Shown: positions 13,876-23,381, numbered from the stretch's first letter. The stretch is 64,000 bases of DNA from Alcanivoracaceae bacterium (GCA_023146255.1 JAGLCJ010000010.1:62001-126000); one strand, 5' to 3'. Translations and numbers: made by a program. The notes: generated from the letters alone by a model not told the origin.

Positions 13876-15882
13876 ATGACCGCTGTTACCCGATCCCGTG
13901 AACTTGCCAACGCCATCCGGGCGCTGAGTATGGATGCCGTTCAGCAAGCCAACTCCGGTCATCCGGGTGCGCCGATGGGCATGGCGGATATTGCCGAGGT
14001 GCTGTGGCGCGGTTTTCTGAAACACAACCCGGGCAATCCGAGCTGGGCCAACCGTGATCGTTTTGTTTTGTCGAACGGCCACGGCTCGATGCTGATTTAC
14101 AGCCTGCTGCATCTCACCGGTTACGACCTCTCCATTACTGATCTGAAAAACTTCCGCCAACTGCACAGCCCCACCGCCGGTCACCCGGAACACCATGAAT
14201 GCCCCGGCGTGGAAACCACCACTGGCCCGCTCGGTCAGGGTATTGCCAATGCCGTGGGCATGGCGCTGGCAGAAAAAATGCTGGCCGCCCGTTTCAATCG
14301 CGATGGTTTCCCGGTGGTGGATCACTACACTTACACCTTCCTCGGCGACGGCTGCATGATGGAAGGCATTTCCCACGAAGCCTCGTCGCTGGCCGGCACG
14401 CTTGGCCTTGGCAAACTGATTGCCTTTTATGACGACAACGGCATTTCCATCGACGGCGAAGTGGAAGGCTGGTTTACCGACGACACCGTTGAGCGTTTCC
14501 GCGCGTATGGCTGGCAGGTGATTCCGCATGTTGATGGCCATGATGCCGAAGAAGTGCGCATCGCTCTGGAAACGGCCCGCGCCAACACCACGCAGCCGAC
14601 GCTGATCTGCTGCCGCACGGTGATCGGTTTCGGCAGCCCGAACAAGCAGGGCAAGGAAGAGTGTCACGGCGCACCGCTGGGTGCCGATGAAATTGCTCTG
14701 GCGCGCGAAACTCTTGGCTGGAAACACGGCCCGTTTGAAATCCCCGCCGACATTTATGCCGACTGGAATGCGCGCGACGCTGGCGATGCCGCCGAAGCCG
14801 AGTGGAACAAGCTGATGGATGCCTATCAGGCGAAGTTCCCGGCGGAAGGCGCCGAGCTGCGTCGTCGTCTGGCCGGTGAACTGCCGGCGGATTTTGCCGA
14901 CAAGGCGGATGCCTTTGTTAAAGCCTGTCAGGAAAAGATGGAGAAAGTAGCCACCCGCAAAGCCAGCCAGAACACGCTGGATGCGTTTGGCCCGCTGCTG
15001 CCGGAACTGACCGGCGGCTCTGCTGACCTTGGCGGTTCCAACAACACCGTGTGGAAAGGCTGCAAGTCGATCACCGGTGAAGATGCCAACGGCAACTACA
15101 TTCATTACGGCGTGCGCGAGTTCGCCATGACCGCGATCATGAACGGCATGGTGCTGCATGGCGGTATGCGTCCGTACGGCGGCACCTTCCTGGTGTTTAT
15201 GGAATACGCCCGCAACGCGGTGCGCATGGCGGCGCTGATGGGCCAGCCGAATATTCTGGTTTATACCCACGACTCTATTGGTCTGGGCGAAGACGGCCCG
15301 ACCCATCAGCCGATTGAACAGCTGGCCAGCCTGCGCATGACCCCGAACATGCGCACCTGGCGGCCGTGCGACACGGTCGAATCCGCGGTGTCCTGGAAGC
15401 AGGCGATTCTGCGCACCGATGGCCCCAGCGCGCTGGTGTTCAGCCGTCAGAACCTGCCGTGCATGAAGCGCGATGATGCCAAGCTGGCCGAGATTGCCCG
15501 CGGCGGTTATGTGCTGACACAAACCGGCAGCGGCACGCCGGAAGCGATCATTATTGCCACCGGTTCGGAAGTGGAAATCGCCATGCTGGCCGCCGAGAAA
15601 CTGGGCGCGGCCGGCAAGAATGTGCGCGTGGTGTCGATGCCGTGCGTGGAAGAATTTCTGGCGCAGGATCAAAACTGGCAGGAATCGGTGCTGCCGTCCG
15701 CGGTGCGCAATCGCGTTGCCGTGGAAGCGGGCATCAAGGATTACTGGTACCGCTTCGTCGGTCTCGACGGCCGCATTATCGGCATGAGCACTTTCGGTGC
15801 TTCGGCGCCGGCGCCGGCATTGTTCAAACACTTCGGTATCACCGCGGACGCTGTTGCCAGTGCCGTAGAGGAACTGATCTGA
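13876..15882 (+). CDS. tkt: Transketolase
   Basis: The 668-residue thiamine-diphosphate enzyme moves two-carbon ketol units in the pentose phosphate pathway. Key segments are NSGHPGAPMGMADIAEVLW at the N-terminus, the ThDP motif GDGCMMEGISHEASSLAG, STFGASAPAPALFKHFGIT near the C-terminus, and HDSIGLGEDGPTHQPIEQLASLR in the pyrimidine-binding domain. AGGAGT lies 5 bases before the ATG at 13876, which I prefer to an in-frame TTG one codon earlier. It leads a tkt-epd-pgk-fba run with very short spacers, linking the non-oxidative pentose phosphate pathway and lower gluconeogenesis, as expected in a cell living on hydrocarbons. Confidence 0.97.
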   Translation: MTAVTRSRELANAIRALSMDAVQQANSGHPGAPMGMADIAEVLWRGFLKHNPGNPSWANRDRFVLSNGHGSMLIYSLLHLTGYDLSITDLKNFRQLHSPTAGHPEHHECPGVETTTGPLGQGIANAVGMALAEKMLAARFNRDGFPVVDHYTYTFLGDGCMMEGISHEASSLAGTLGLGKLIAFYDDNGISIDGEVEGWFTDDTVERFRAYGWQVIPHVDGHDAEEVRIALETARANTTQPTLICCRTVIGFGSPNKQGKEECHGAPLGADEIALARETLGWKHGPFEIPADIYADWNARDAGDAAEAEWNKLMDAYQAKFPAEGAELRRRLAGELPADFADKADAFVKACQEKMEKVATRKASQNTLDAFGPLLPELTGGSADLGGSNNTVWKGCKSITGEDANGNYIHYGVREFAMTAIMNGMVLHGGMRPYGGTFLVFMEYARNAVRMAALMGQPNILVYTHDSIGLGEDGPTHQPIEQLASLRMTPNMRTWRPCDTVESAVSWKQAILRTDGPSALVFSRQNLPCMKRDDAKLAEIARGGYVLTQTGSGTPEAIIIATGSEVEIAMLAAEKLGAAGKNVRVVSMPCVEEFLAQDQNWQESVLPSAVRNRVAVEAGIKDYWYRFVGLDGRIIGMSTFGASAPAPALFKHFGITADAVASAVEELI

Positions 15883-15883
15883 C

Positions 15884-16912
15884 GTGAAAATCGCCCTGAA
15901 CGGCTATGGCCGCATCGGCCGCTCTTTTGTTCGCGCTCTCGTGGAGCGCGAAGCGAGCGGCTGGGTGGCGCCGTTTGCACTGGTGGCGATCAATGATCTC
16001 GGTTCCGCAGAAGATCTTTTGTACCTGACCAAATACGACACCGCCCATGGTGTGTTTCTGGAACAGGTTGAACTGGTGAATGGCCGCCTGCGGGTCGGCA
16101 ATCATGCGCCGCAATTGCTGCACGAACCGGATCCGTCGCGGCTGCCGTGGAAGCAGATGGGCGTGGATCTGGTGCTGGAATGTACCGGCGAGTTTCGCAG
16201 CCACAAGCATGCCTCGGAACATCTGCGCGCCGGCGCCGACCGGGTGATGATCGGCGCCGTGCCGTTTGATCATGCCGATGCCCTGATGGTGTGGGGCGTC
16301 AATCACGAGGCGCTGCAGGATAACGACCGGGTGCTGTCCGCCACCTCCTGCACCACGCAATGTATTGCTCCGCTGCTGGCCTTGCTGGATCGCGAGTACG
16401 GCGTGGAACAGGTGCTGATGAAAGAGGTCCATGCCTACACCTCGGATCAGTCGCTGCTGGATCATGTCCATCGCGATCCGCGCCGGGGCAGGGCGGCGGC
16501 GCAGAATATTGTCCCGACTACCTCCAGTGCCATCGGCGCGGTGCAGAAGGTTTTGCCGCAACTGGCCGGCCGGATCAGCGGCGATTCGATCCGGGTGCCG
16601 ACACTGAATGTGGCGATGGTGGATCTGACTCTGGCACTTCGGCGCACGCCGACCGTTGCCGAAATTGATCATCTGTTTGAAACGGCCAGCGAGAATCATC
16701 CGGAGCTGTTCGGTTACAACACCGAGCAACTGGTGAGCAGTGATTTCAATCATCGCCCGGAGTCGGCGATTTACGACGCGACGCAAACGCGGATTCAGGG
16801 CGATCTGGTTCATATCGTCGCCTGGTATGACAACGAATGGGGCTACGCCAACCGGCTGCTGGATCTGGTCGACGCTCTGGCGCACAACAACCACACATCA
16901 CTTGATTCGTAA
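15884..16912 (+). CDS. epd: Erythrose-4-phosphate dehydrogenase / glyceraldehyde-3-phosphate dehydrogenase family
   Basis: The 342-residue product begins at GTG one base after the tkt stop (KIALNGYGRIGRSFVRAL: NAD-binding GxGxxG). The catalytic segment is SATSCTTQCIAP, with the nucleophile Cys and the following CTTQC differing from the CTTNC usual in GAPDH. The C-terminus has the conserved WYDNEWGYANRLLDLV. Epd oxidises erythrose 4-phosphate to 4-phosphoerythronate for pyridoxal phosphate synthesis; GAPDH makes 1,3-bisphosphoglycerate. Its position between tkt and pgk matches epd in Pseudomonas and E. coli, but the sequence alone does not exclude a GAPDH role, which would also make sense next to pgk. 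Confidence 0.85.
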   Translation: MKIALNGYGRIGRSFVRALVEREASGWVAPFALVAINDLGSAEDLLYLTKYDTAHGVFLEQVELVNGRLRVGNHAPQLLHEPDPSRLPWKQMGVDLVLECTGEFRSHKHASEHLRAGADRVMIGAVPFDHADALMVWGVNHEALQDNDRVLSATSCTTQCIAPLLALLDREYGVEQVLMKEVHAYTSDQSLLDHVHRDPRRGRAAAQNIVPTTSSAIGAVQKVLPQLAGRISGDSIRVPTLNVAMVDLTLALRRTPTVAEIDHLFETASENHPELFGYNTEQLVSSDFNHRPESAIYDATQTRIQGDLVHIVAWYDNEWGYANRLLDLVDALAHNNHTSLDS

Positions 16913-16925
16913 TTGAGGACACACC

Positions 16926-18086
16926 ATGACCATCCTGCGGATGACTGATCTGGACCTGAAAGGCAAGCGCGTCCTGATTCGTGAAGATCTCAACGTGCCG
17001 GTGAAGGACGGCCGTGTGACCTCGGATATCCGTATTCAGGCGTCCCTGCCGACCATTCGTCACGCCATGGAAGCCGGCGCCAAAGTGATGCTGATGTCGC
17101 ATCTGGGCCGTCCGGAAGAGGGCGTGTTTGATGATGACGCCTCGCTGCGTCCGGTGGCCGATCACCTCGGCAAGCTGCTCGGCCGCGAAGTGCGCCTGAT
17201 CCGCGATTACCTCGGCGGGGTTGAAGTGGCTGAAGGCGAAGTGGTGCTGTTCGAGAATGTTCGCTTCAACAAGGGCGAGAAAAAAGATAACGAAGAGCTG
17301 TCCAAACAATACGCCGCGCTGTGCGACGTGTTTGTCATGGACGCCTTCGGCACTGCGCACCGCGCCCAGGCTTCTACTCACGGTGTGGCGAAGTTCGCGC
17401 CGATTGCCTGCGCTGGCCCGCTGCTGTCCGGAGAGCTGGATGCACTCGGCCGCGCTCTGGGCAAACCGGAGAAGCCGCTGGTGGCAATTGTTGCCGGCTC
17501 GAAAGTATCGACCAAGCTGGAGCTGCTCGAATCGCTGGCCGACAAGGTTGACCAGCTGATTGTCGGCGGCGGCATTGCCAATACCTTCCTCGCCGCTGCC
17601 GGCAAGCCGGTGGGCAAGTCACTGTATGAACCGGACCTGCTCGATTCCGCCAAACGCATTGCCGCCAAGGTACAGATTCCGTTGCCGGTGGATGTGGTGG
17701 TGGCCAAGGAGTTCGCCGCCACGGCGGTGGCGACGGTAAAGAATGTCGATGAGGTTGCCGATGACGACATGATTCTCGATGTCGGCCCGAAAACCGCCCA
17801 CGTTTTTGCCGCGCTGATGAAAGAAGCGCGCACCATTGTCTGGAACGGCCCGGTTGGCGTGTTCGAGTTCGATCAGTTCGGCAACGGTACCCGTGAACTG
17901 GCCGAGGCCATTGCCGACAGCGATGCCTTCTCGATTGCCGGCGGCGGTGACACGCTGGCAGCGGTAGACAAGTACGGTATCAGCGATAAAGTGTCCTATA
18001 TCTCCACCGGTGGTGGCGCCTTCCTCGAGTTCCTCGAGGGCAAGGTGCTGCCGGCGGTGGCCATTCTTGAAACTCGCGGTCAATAA
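16926..18086 (+). CDS. pgk: Phosphoglycerate kinase
   Basis: The 386-residue monomeric kinase interconverts 1,3-bisphosphoglycerate and 3-phosphoglycerate with ADP/ATP. Visible signatures are KRVLIREDLNVPVKDGRV, SHLGRPEEG, LFENVRFNKGEKKDNEELSK, the nucleotide-domain VAIVAGSKVSTKLELL, WNGPVGVFEFDQFGNGT and the C-terminal TGGGAFLEFLEGKVLP. Thirteen bases separate it from epd, with AGGACAC before the ATG, and 12 bases from fba, so the three genes are likely cotranscribed. Nothing is unusual in length or motifs. Confidence 0.97.
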   Translation: MTILRMTDLDLKGKRVLIREDLNVPVKDGRVTSDIRIQASLPTIRHAMEAGAKVMLMSHLGRPEEGVFDDDASLRPVADHLGKLLGREVRLIRDYLGGVEVAEGEVVLFENVRFNKGEKKDNEELSKQYAALCDVFVMDAFGTAHRAQASTHGVAKFAPIACAGPLLSGELDALGRALGKPEKPLVAIVAGSKVSTKLELLESLADKVDQLIVGGGIANTFLAAAGKPVGKSLYEPDLLDSAKRIAAKVQIPLPVDVVVAKEFAATAVATVKNVDEVADDDMILDVGPKTAHVFAALMKEARTIVWNGPVGVFEFDQFGNGTRELAEAIADSDAFSIAGGGDTLAAVDKYGISDKVSYISTGGGAFLEFLEGKVLPAVAILETRGQ

Positions 18087-18098
18087 GGGAGCCCTGTC

Positions 18099-19163
18099 AT
18101 GGCACTGATCAGCATGCGTCAACTGCTCGACCACGCCGCCGAATTCGGCTACGGCGTGCCGGCTTTCAACGTCAACAACATGGAACAGATGCGCGCCATC
18201 ATGGAAGCGGCGGATCAGACTGATTCCCCGGTGATCGTGCAGGCCAGTGCCGGCGCGCGCAAATATGCCGGCGCGCCGTTTCTGCGCCACCTGATTCTGG
18301 CGGCGATTGAAGAATTTCCGCATATCCCGGTGGTGATGCATCAGGATCACGGCACCAGCCCGGCAATCTGCCAGCGCTCGATCCAGCTCGGCTTTTCCTC
18401 GGTGATGATGGACGGCTCGCTGGGCGAAGATGGCAAGACGCCGACCGATTACGATTACAACGTCCGCGTTACCCGTACCGTGGTCGACTTTGCCCACGCC
18501 TGCGGCGTCTCCGTGGAAGGCGAGCTCGGATGCCTCGGCTCGCTGGAAACCGGCACCGCCGGTGAAGAAGACGGCGTCGGCGCTGAAGGCGTGCTCGATC
18601 ACAGCCAGCTGCTGACCGATCCGGAAGAAGCGGCGGATTTCGTCAAGCAAACCAAAGTCGATGCGCTGGCCATTGCCATTGGCACCAGCCATGGCGCCTA
18701 CAAGTTCAGCCGCCCACCGACTGGCGACATTCTGGCCATTGATCGCATCAAGGCCATCAATGCCCGTATTCCGGATACCCATCTTGTCATGCACGGATCT
18801 TCTTCCGTGCCGCAGGAATGGCTGAAGGTGATCAACGAGTTCGGCGGCGAAATCGGCGAAACCTACGGCGTGCCGGTGGAAGAGATTGTTCTGGGCATCA
18901 AGCATGGCGTGCGCAAGGTCAATATCGATACCGACCTGCGTCTGGCCTCGACCGGCGCCATCCGCCGCTTCCTCGCCCAGAACAAGGCCGAGTTTGATCC
19001 GCGCAAGTATCTGGCGGTGGCTACCAAGGCAATGAAGGAAATCTGTCTGGCCCGCTACGAAGCGTTCGGCACCGCTGGCCAGGCCAGCAAGATCAAGGTG
19101 CTGTCGCTGGACGCCATGACCAGCCGCTACAGCAAGGCCGAACTGGACCCGCGGGTGAAGTAA
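18099..19163 (+). CDS. fba: Fructose-bisphosphate aldolase, class II
   Basis: The 354-residue zinc-dependent aldolase interconverts fructose 1,6-bisphosphate with two triose phosphates. The N-terminus MALISMRQLLDHAAEFGYGVPAFNVNN and the segment VVMHQDHGTSPAICQ (zinc-binding and catalytic Asp/His), EGELGCLGSLETG, and GVRKVNIDTDLRLA are typical of the class IIB (Calvin-type, about 350 residue) enzymes found in Pseudomonas. It closes the tkt-epd-pgk-fba run and is followed by a good terminator. Confidence 0.96.
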   Translation: MALISMRQLLDHAAEFGYGVPAFNVNNMEQMRAIMEAADQTDSPVIVQASAGARKYAGAPFLRHLILAAIEEFPHIPVVMHQDHGTSPAICQRSIQLGFSSVMMDGSLGEDGKTPTDYDYNVRVTRTVVDFAHACGVSVEGELGCLGSLETGTAGEEDGVGAEGVLDHSQLLTDPEEAADFVKQTKVDALAIAIGTSHGAYKFSRPPTGDILAIDRIKAINARIPDTHLVMHGSSSVPQEWLKVINEFGGEIGETYGVPVEEIVLGIKHGVRKVNIDTDLRLASTGAIRRFLAQNKAEFDPRKYLAVATKAMKEICLARYEAFGTAGQASKIKVLSLDAMTSRYSKAELDPRVK

Positions 19164-19185
19164 GGCCCGCTTGAGGAATACAATG

Positions 19186-19209
19186 AAGCCGGCGCAAGCC
19201 GGCTTTTTT
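19186..19209 (+). terminator. Intrinsic terminator after fba
   Basis: AAGCCGG and CCGGCTT pair over 7 bp, followed by a run of T. It lies 23 bases after the fba stop. Confidence 0.88.
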
Positions 19210-19279
19210 GTGGAGCTCGCGCCAGATACCTGCCTACAATCGATTCAGCGGCAGGCTTTCGGGAACAGGAGACAACGGC

Positions 19280-19702
19280 ATGAAGCCACGCATCAGTATG
19301 ATCACCCTCGGCGTCGATGATCTGCCGCGCGCCGTTCGCTTTTACGAGCAGGGGCTCGGCTTCCCGCGCATGGAATCGCCGCCGGAAGTCGCTTTCTTTC
19401 CCCTGAATGGCAGCTGGCTCGGTTTGTACGGGCGCAAGGATCTCGCCGAAGATGCGCGCGTGGCCGCGGCGGCCCACTCTTCCGGGTTCCCGGGGTTCAG
19501 CCTCGCCCATAATGTGGCCTCGGATGCCGAGGTCGATGCCGTACTGGTACAAGCTGCGGCCGCAGGCGCCACCATCACCAAACCGGCAGAGAAAACATCG
19601 TGGGGCGGTTATGCAGGTTACTTCGCCGATCCCGAAGGGTATCTTTGGGAAGTCGCACACAACCCTTTTTTCTGGGTGGGCCCGAAAGATGAAACGTCCT
19701 GA
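19280..19702 (+). CDS. VOC-family (glyoxalase/bleomycin-resistance fold) protein
   Basis: The 140-residue protein shows the vicinal-oxygen-chelate layout: an N-terminal repeat starting ISMITLGVDDLPRAVRFYEQGLGFPRM and a C-terminal part WGGYAGYFADPEGYLWEVAHNPFF that normally carries the metal-binding Glu. AGGAGA lies 8 bases before ATG 19280. Family members include glyoxalase I, fosfomycin-resistance enzymes and ring-cleavage dioxygenases, but the substrate here cannot be assigned. Its 3' end overlaps a small lipoprotein gene by 14 bases. Confidence 0.85.
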   Translation: MKPRISMITLGVDDLPRAVRFYEQGLGFPRMESPPEVAFFPLNGSWLGLYGRKDLAEDARVAAAAHSSGFPGFSLAHNVASDAEVDAVLVQAAAAGATITKPAEKTSWGGYAGYFADPEGYLWEVAHNPFFWVGPKDETS

Positions 19703-19976
19703 GATACGAACCTTTGCGAGAAAAGTCGGCTCTGGCGCTGGCAGATTGTTCGCCGTTGCACTGCTTGCAACAGTCGCCGGCTGTGATAGCTGGCGATCAT
19801 ATGATGACAGCAATCCGGACGATTATGTGAGTCACTGGTGTGACCCACGCAACCTGACCCAGTCGCCCGCTTTCGAAGGCGACGGCGTTGTACCTCATGA
19901 CCTGTCTACGCTGCCGAGCAAGGAAGAGTGTCTGAAGGATTATTATCAGCGCAGGGACAACGAGACAAAGCAATAG
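19689..19976 (+). CDS. Small predicted lipoprotein of unknown function
   Basis: This 95-residue reading frame begins MKRPEIRTFARKV and has a hydrophobic stretch ending in the lipobox LLATVAGCDSW, so it is likely cleaved and lipidated at Cys ~32. The mature part (SYDDSNPDDYVSHWCDPRNL) is polar with two further cysteines that could form a disulfide. It overlaps the VOC gene by 14 bases, suggesting translational coupling. I do not recognise the family. Confidence 0.6.
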   Translation: MKRPEIRTFARKVGSGAGRLFAVALLATVAGCDSWRSYDDSNPDDYVSHWCDPRNLTQSPAFEGDGVVPHDLSTLPSKEECLKDYYQRRDNETKQ

Positions 19977-20024
19977 CGCTGTTATCGCTGACCATACGCC
20001 TCATCGGGATTTCAGGAGAACCGG

Positions 20025-20390
20025 ATGTCTGACTGGATTTCACCCTTCGCCGAATACTCAGCCGGTGCCATAGAAGCACTCGGCATCAGCCTGATTGTGT
20101 TGATTTCTTTCTATGCCCTTTTACGGGCAGCGGTACAGTTATTGCGCCGATTGCCGGGTGAAGCTGTGTTCATTGAGTTTCGTCAACAGCTCGGCAGAGG
20201 CATTCTGCTCGGCCTGGAGTTGCTGATTGCCGCCGATATTATTCACACCGTTGCCGTCGATCTGACACTGGAATCCATTGGCATTCTTGCTGCCGTGGTC
20301 GCAATTCGTACCTTCCTCAGTTTTACCCTGGAAGTCGAGCTGACCGGGCGTTGGCCGTGGCAGACCCAACCGGACCAGAACGGAAGCTGA
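20025..20390 (+). CDS. DUF1622 family membrane protein
   Basis: The 121-residue product has three predicted TM helices (about residues 16-38, 60-75, 82-102) and the DUF1622 pattern: VQLLRRLPGEAVFIEFRQQLGRGILLGLELLIAADIIHTVAVDLTLESIGILAAVVAIRTFLSFTLEVE. AGGAGA lies before the ATG. No function is established for the family. Neighbours give no clear hint. Confidence 0.8.
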   Translation: MSDWISPFAEYSAGAIEALGISLIVLISFYALLRAAVQLLRRLPGEAVFIEFRQQLGRGILLGLELLIAADIIHTVAVDLTLESIGILAAVVAIRTFLSFTLEVELTGRWPWQTQPDQNGS

Positions 20391-20478
20391 TCAGGATCAA
20401 TTTCCGTCATCTTTCCCGGTGTAACTGGCTGACATCAGGCGTATAAATAGACCCTGACTTTCACGGAGCCCGCCTGCA

Positions 20479-21705
20479 GTGGACGCCCATCCTTCCGCCA
20501 TTATTGTTGGCGCCGGCATTGCCGGCCTGACCTGCGCGCTGGCGTTGCAGCAGCGCGGGTTCAAGCCGGTGGTACTGGAGCAGTCCCACGCCCTGAAGGA
20601 AATCGGTGCCGGCTTGCAGCTCAGCCCGAACGGCATGTCAGTGTTACGGCAACTTGGTCTGGAGTCGGCACTGCTGGCAAAAGGCTTTTTGCCGGAAGGT
20701 ATTCGCAGTGTTAACTGGCGCAGCGGTCAGGAATCGGCGCTGCTGCCATTTTCTGCGCTGAATTTTCACTCTCCCTACCTGCATATTCACCGCGCCGACC
20801 TGCAGCAGGTGCTGCTTGATGCAGTGCTGACCAACGATGCCAGTTGCCTCCGCACCAGCCAGCATGTCGAGGCGATTATCAGCGAAGGGGATGCCGCCAC
20901 CCTGATGATCCGCCACGGCGACAGCCTCACCGCAGACTGGGTGATTGGCGCCGATGGCATCCACTCGCGCTGCCGGGACTATGTGGTGCGTGATAACCAG
21001 CTGCCCCGTTTTACCGGCAACGTCGCCTGGCGAGGCCTGCTACGCCGGGATGCGTTACCCGAGTCGCTGCAGCCAGCTCCCTGGGCCAATCTCTGGATGG
21101 GCCCAGGTGGTCATGTGGTGATCTATTACCTGCGCGGCGGCGAGCTGATAAATTTTGTTGCCGTGCGCGAACAGAACGACTGGCAGGAGGAATCCTGGAA
21201 TGCACCGGCATCGCTGCGCGATCTGCTGCATGATTTCGCTGACTGGGATCCGGCCTTGTTCGAGCTGCTCTCCCACGCCGAGCCGAAAACCTGCTACCGC
21301 TGGGCATTGTTTGATCGTGACCCGATCAGTAACTGGTATCGTGACCGGATTGTTCTGATCGGTGATGCGGCCCATCCGATGCTGCCGTTTCTGGCTCAGG
21401 GTGCCGCCATGGGTATCGAAGATGCCTGGGTGCTGAGCAACCTGATTGCCTCCGGCAGGGCAGACGCCGCGGCACAGTTCCAGCAGCAACGTGCCGAGCG
21501 CTGTGCCCGGGTGCAACAACTTGCCCGCGATAATATGAAACTGTTTCACCACCACTCCCCGCTGATCCGCGCCGGGCGCGATGTGGTGGCGCGAGGTCTG
21601 GCGGCATTCAATCCGACCGCCGCGGCACGGCGGGTGAAATGGATTTACGACTGGCAAGCCGAACCGGCTCAGAGTTTCTCCGGCGAGCAATCCGGTTTGG
21701 CGTAA
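20479..21705 (+). CDS. FAD-dependent aromatic-ring hydroxylase-like monooxygenase
   Basis: The 408-residue flavoprotein begins with GTG (VDAHPSAIIVGAGIAGLTCALAL: the Rossmann GxGxxG), continues with the DG motif VIGADGIHSRCRDYVV near residue 155 and the GD motif IVLIGDAAHPMLPFLAQGAAMGIEDAWVL near residue 290. This is the PHBH/UbiH fold; the closest functional groups are salicylate or 3-hydroxybenzoate 6-hydroxylase-like enzymes, which use NAD(P)H and O2. The substrate is unknown. Its last 37 bases overlap the convergent flavin-reductase-like gene, so they are not an operon. Confidence 0.85.
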   Translation: MDAHPSAIIVGAGIAGLTCALALQQRGFKPVVLEQSHALKEIGAGLQLSPNGMSVLRQLGLESALLAKGFLPEGIRSVNWRSGQESALLPFSALNFHSPYLHIHRADLQQVLLDAVLTNDASCLRTSQHVEAIISEGDAATLMIRHGDSLTADWVIGADGIHSRCRDYVVRDNQLPRFTGNVAWRGLLRRDALPESLQPAPWANLWMGPGGHVVIYYLRGGELINFVAVREQNDWQEESWNAPASLRDLLHDFADWDPALFELLSHAEPKTCYRWALFDRDPISNWYRDRIVLIGDAAHPMLPFLAQGAAMGIEDAWVLSNLIASGRADAAAQFQQQRAERCARVQQLARDNMKLFHHHSPLIRAGRDVVARGLAAFNPTAAARRVKWIYDWQAEPAQSFSGEQSGLA

Positions 21706-22298
21706 CTCAGACGGAACATCGGCTCAACCCGATAGTAGCCATCCAGACCGCCAATGGTCACGGTGTCCAGCTGTGACAGGTCAACATAACCGTCCTCAGC
21801 CAGCGCCTGATCCGGCAGCACTATCTCGACGATTTCACCGATTACCATCACTGTGCCGTTCAACTCAATAGGCTTGATGTCGCGCACTTGCAAACCGATT
21901 TTCAGCCGACTTTCCGCCACATAGGGCGCCGGATGCACAGCACCGAACTCGGCGGTTAAACCAACCGCATCAAACTCTGATACGTCACGGGGATAACGCG
22001 CCGAGGTCTGATGGGCCGCCTCGACCATACCGGCATGAACATGATTAAGCGTGAAGTAACCGGTGTCGGTCAGATATTCCAGCGTGTGCCGGTCCACTGA
22101 CGGTGGCCGATTGATAAACGCCAGCAACGGCGGGTTAGCGCCCAGATGTACCACCGAACTGACAATGGCCAGATTGGGCTGGCCATCGCGGCTAACGGTG
22201 CCCACCAGATTGGCACTTTTATAGCCGGACAGGCAGTTGATAAAGGCCGCTCGCTGGCGCCGGGGCAGGCTGTCGAGGTCGGATCGCTGCAATCGCAT
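21669..22298 (-). CDS. Flavin-reductase-like FMN-binding split-barrel protein
   Basis: The 209-residue protein has the split-barrel pattern of the flavin reductase-like domain: LVGTVSRDGQPNLAIVSSVVHLGANPPLLAFINRP, then YFTLNHVHAGMVEAAHQTSARYPRDVSEF and the late strand IGEIVEIVLPDQALAEDGYVDLSQL. Such proteins bind FMN and reduce flavins or act as oxidoreductases. It converges with and overlaps the monooxygenase gene and is divergent from the hydrolase gene at 22428. The partner enzyme, if any, is not evident. Confidence 0.82.
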   Translation of the reverse strand: MRLQRSDLDSLPRRQRAAFINCLSGYKSANLVGTVSRDGQPNLAIVSSVVHLGANPPLLAFINRPPSVDRHTLEYLTDTGYFTLNHVHAGMVEAAHQTSARYPRDVSEFDAVGLTAEFGAVHPAPYVAESRLKIGLQVRDIKPIELNGTVMVIGEIVEIVLPDQALAEDGYVDLSQLDTVTIGGLDGYYRVEPMFRLSYAKPDCSPEKL

Positions 22299-22427
22299 CA
22301 GGGTTCTCCGGTTTTGTTGCGATTATTCTGTAACCCCTGTCATGCCCGCGTCATGGCCTGCCCAAGGGGTGCCCGCGACACCGAGATCACCGTATCATGG
22401 AGCCGGTCTGACCGGATTGGAGAACAG

Positions 22428-23381
22428 GTGAGCAAGCCGTTTGATGTCGATCGCATTCAGCAAAGCTGGCAACCGCTGTCGTGGGAATCACCCCAGTCCA
22501 TCGGTGGCGAGGCGCAGCGCTATGCGCGCTATTACGGTATCGACTTCTCCAACCAGTTCCCGGACTTGCTGCACGCGTTCGGCTATTTCGAAGCCGCCGA
22601 TCACACCATCGCGGTTCATGCCTGGCGACCGCCGACACCTCGCGGCTCGGTACTGGTCTGCCACGGCTACTTCGATCATGTCGGGCTGTTCCGGCACGTG
22701 ATTCGCCATCTGCTGGAATTGAACTACGCGGTGCTCGCCTACGATCTTCCCGGCCATGGTCTGTCTTCCGGGCCACGCGCAGCGATCGAGGACTTCGGCA
22801 TTTACCGTGACGTACTCAGCCAGTGTCTGGCCAACAAGGCCAACTCTTTCCCAAAGCCGTGGCACCTGATAGCACAGAGTACTGGCGGCGCCATCGCCAT
22901 GGATTATGCATTGCATTTGGGTGGTCGTGGCGAGCCATTCCCCTTTGAAAAAATGATTCTGCTGGCGCCGTTGGTACGGCCGGCCAACTGGCGCTACGGA
23001 GCACTGCTGCACAGCGTAGTCCGGCCATTTCGTGAAAATGTCCGGCGCGTGTTCCGTACCAATTCCAATGATCCCGATTTCGTTCACTTTCTCCAGCACA
23101 AGGATCCACTGCAGTCACCAGTACTGTCAGCACGCTGGGTATCAGCACTGAAGCGCTGGATTCCGGATTTCGAAAAAGGCAGCCGGGTGAAGATTTCACC
23201 GATCGTCATTCAGGGCGACCTTGATGAAACCGTGGACTGGCGCCACAACCTGAACGTTATTGAAGACAAGTTCTCCAGTCCGGAGATTCATGTCCTGTCC
23301 GGTGCCCGGCATCAGCTGGCCAATGAATCCACCGCCTTCCGCGCCAGAATCAACGCCATTCTCGACCGTCATCTGGCCTGA
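22428..23381 (+). CDS. Alpha/beta-hydrolase (serine aminopeptidase S33 / lysophospholipase-like)
   Basis: From GTG 22428 (GGAGA 5-10 bases upstream) the product is 317 residues. It has the oxyanion region VLVCHGYFDHVGLFRHV, the AYDLPGHGLSSGPRA loop typical of monoglyceride-lipase/lysophospholipase-like Hydrolase_4 proteins, the nucleophile elbow LIAQSTGGAIAMDYAL, the acid QGDLDETVDW and the histidine LSGARHQLANE. The elbow reads A-x-S-x-G rather than the usual G-x-S-x-G. No signal peptide is seen, so it is probably cytoplasmic. A lipid ester substrate is likely but unproven. Confidence 0.83.
   Translation: MSKPFDVDRIQQSWQPLSWESPQSIGGEAQRYARYYGIDFSNQFPDLLHAFGYFEAADHTIAVHAWRPPTPRGSVLVCHGYFDHVGLFRHVIRHLLELNYAVLAYDLPGHGLSSGPRAAIEDFGIYRDVLSQCLANKANSFPKPWHLIAQSTGGAIAMDYALHLGGRGEPFPFEKMILLAPLVRPANWRYGALLHSVVRPFRENVRRVFRTNSNDPDFVHFLQHKDPLQSPVLSARWVSALKRWIPDFEKGSRVKISPIVIQGDLDETVDWRHNLNVIEDKFSSPEIHVLSGARHQLANESTAFRARINAILDRHLA

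Noticed and set aside
20479..22298. FAD monooxygenase and flavin reductase as a two-component monooxygenase operon
   Set aside because: They are convergent and overlap at their 3' ends, and the monooxygenase is of the single-component PHBH type that needs no separate reductase.
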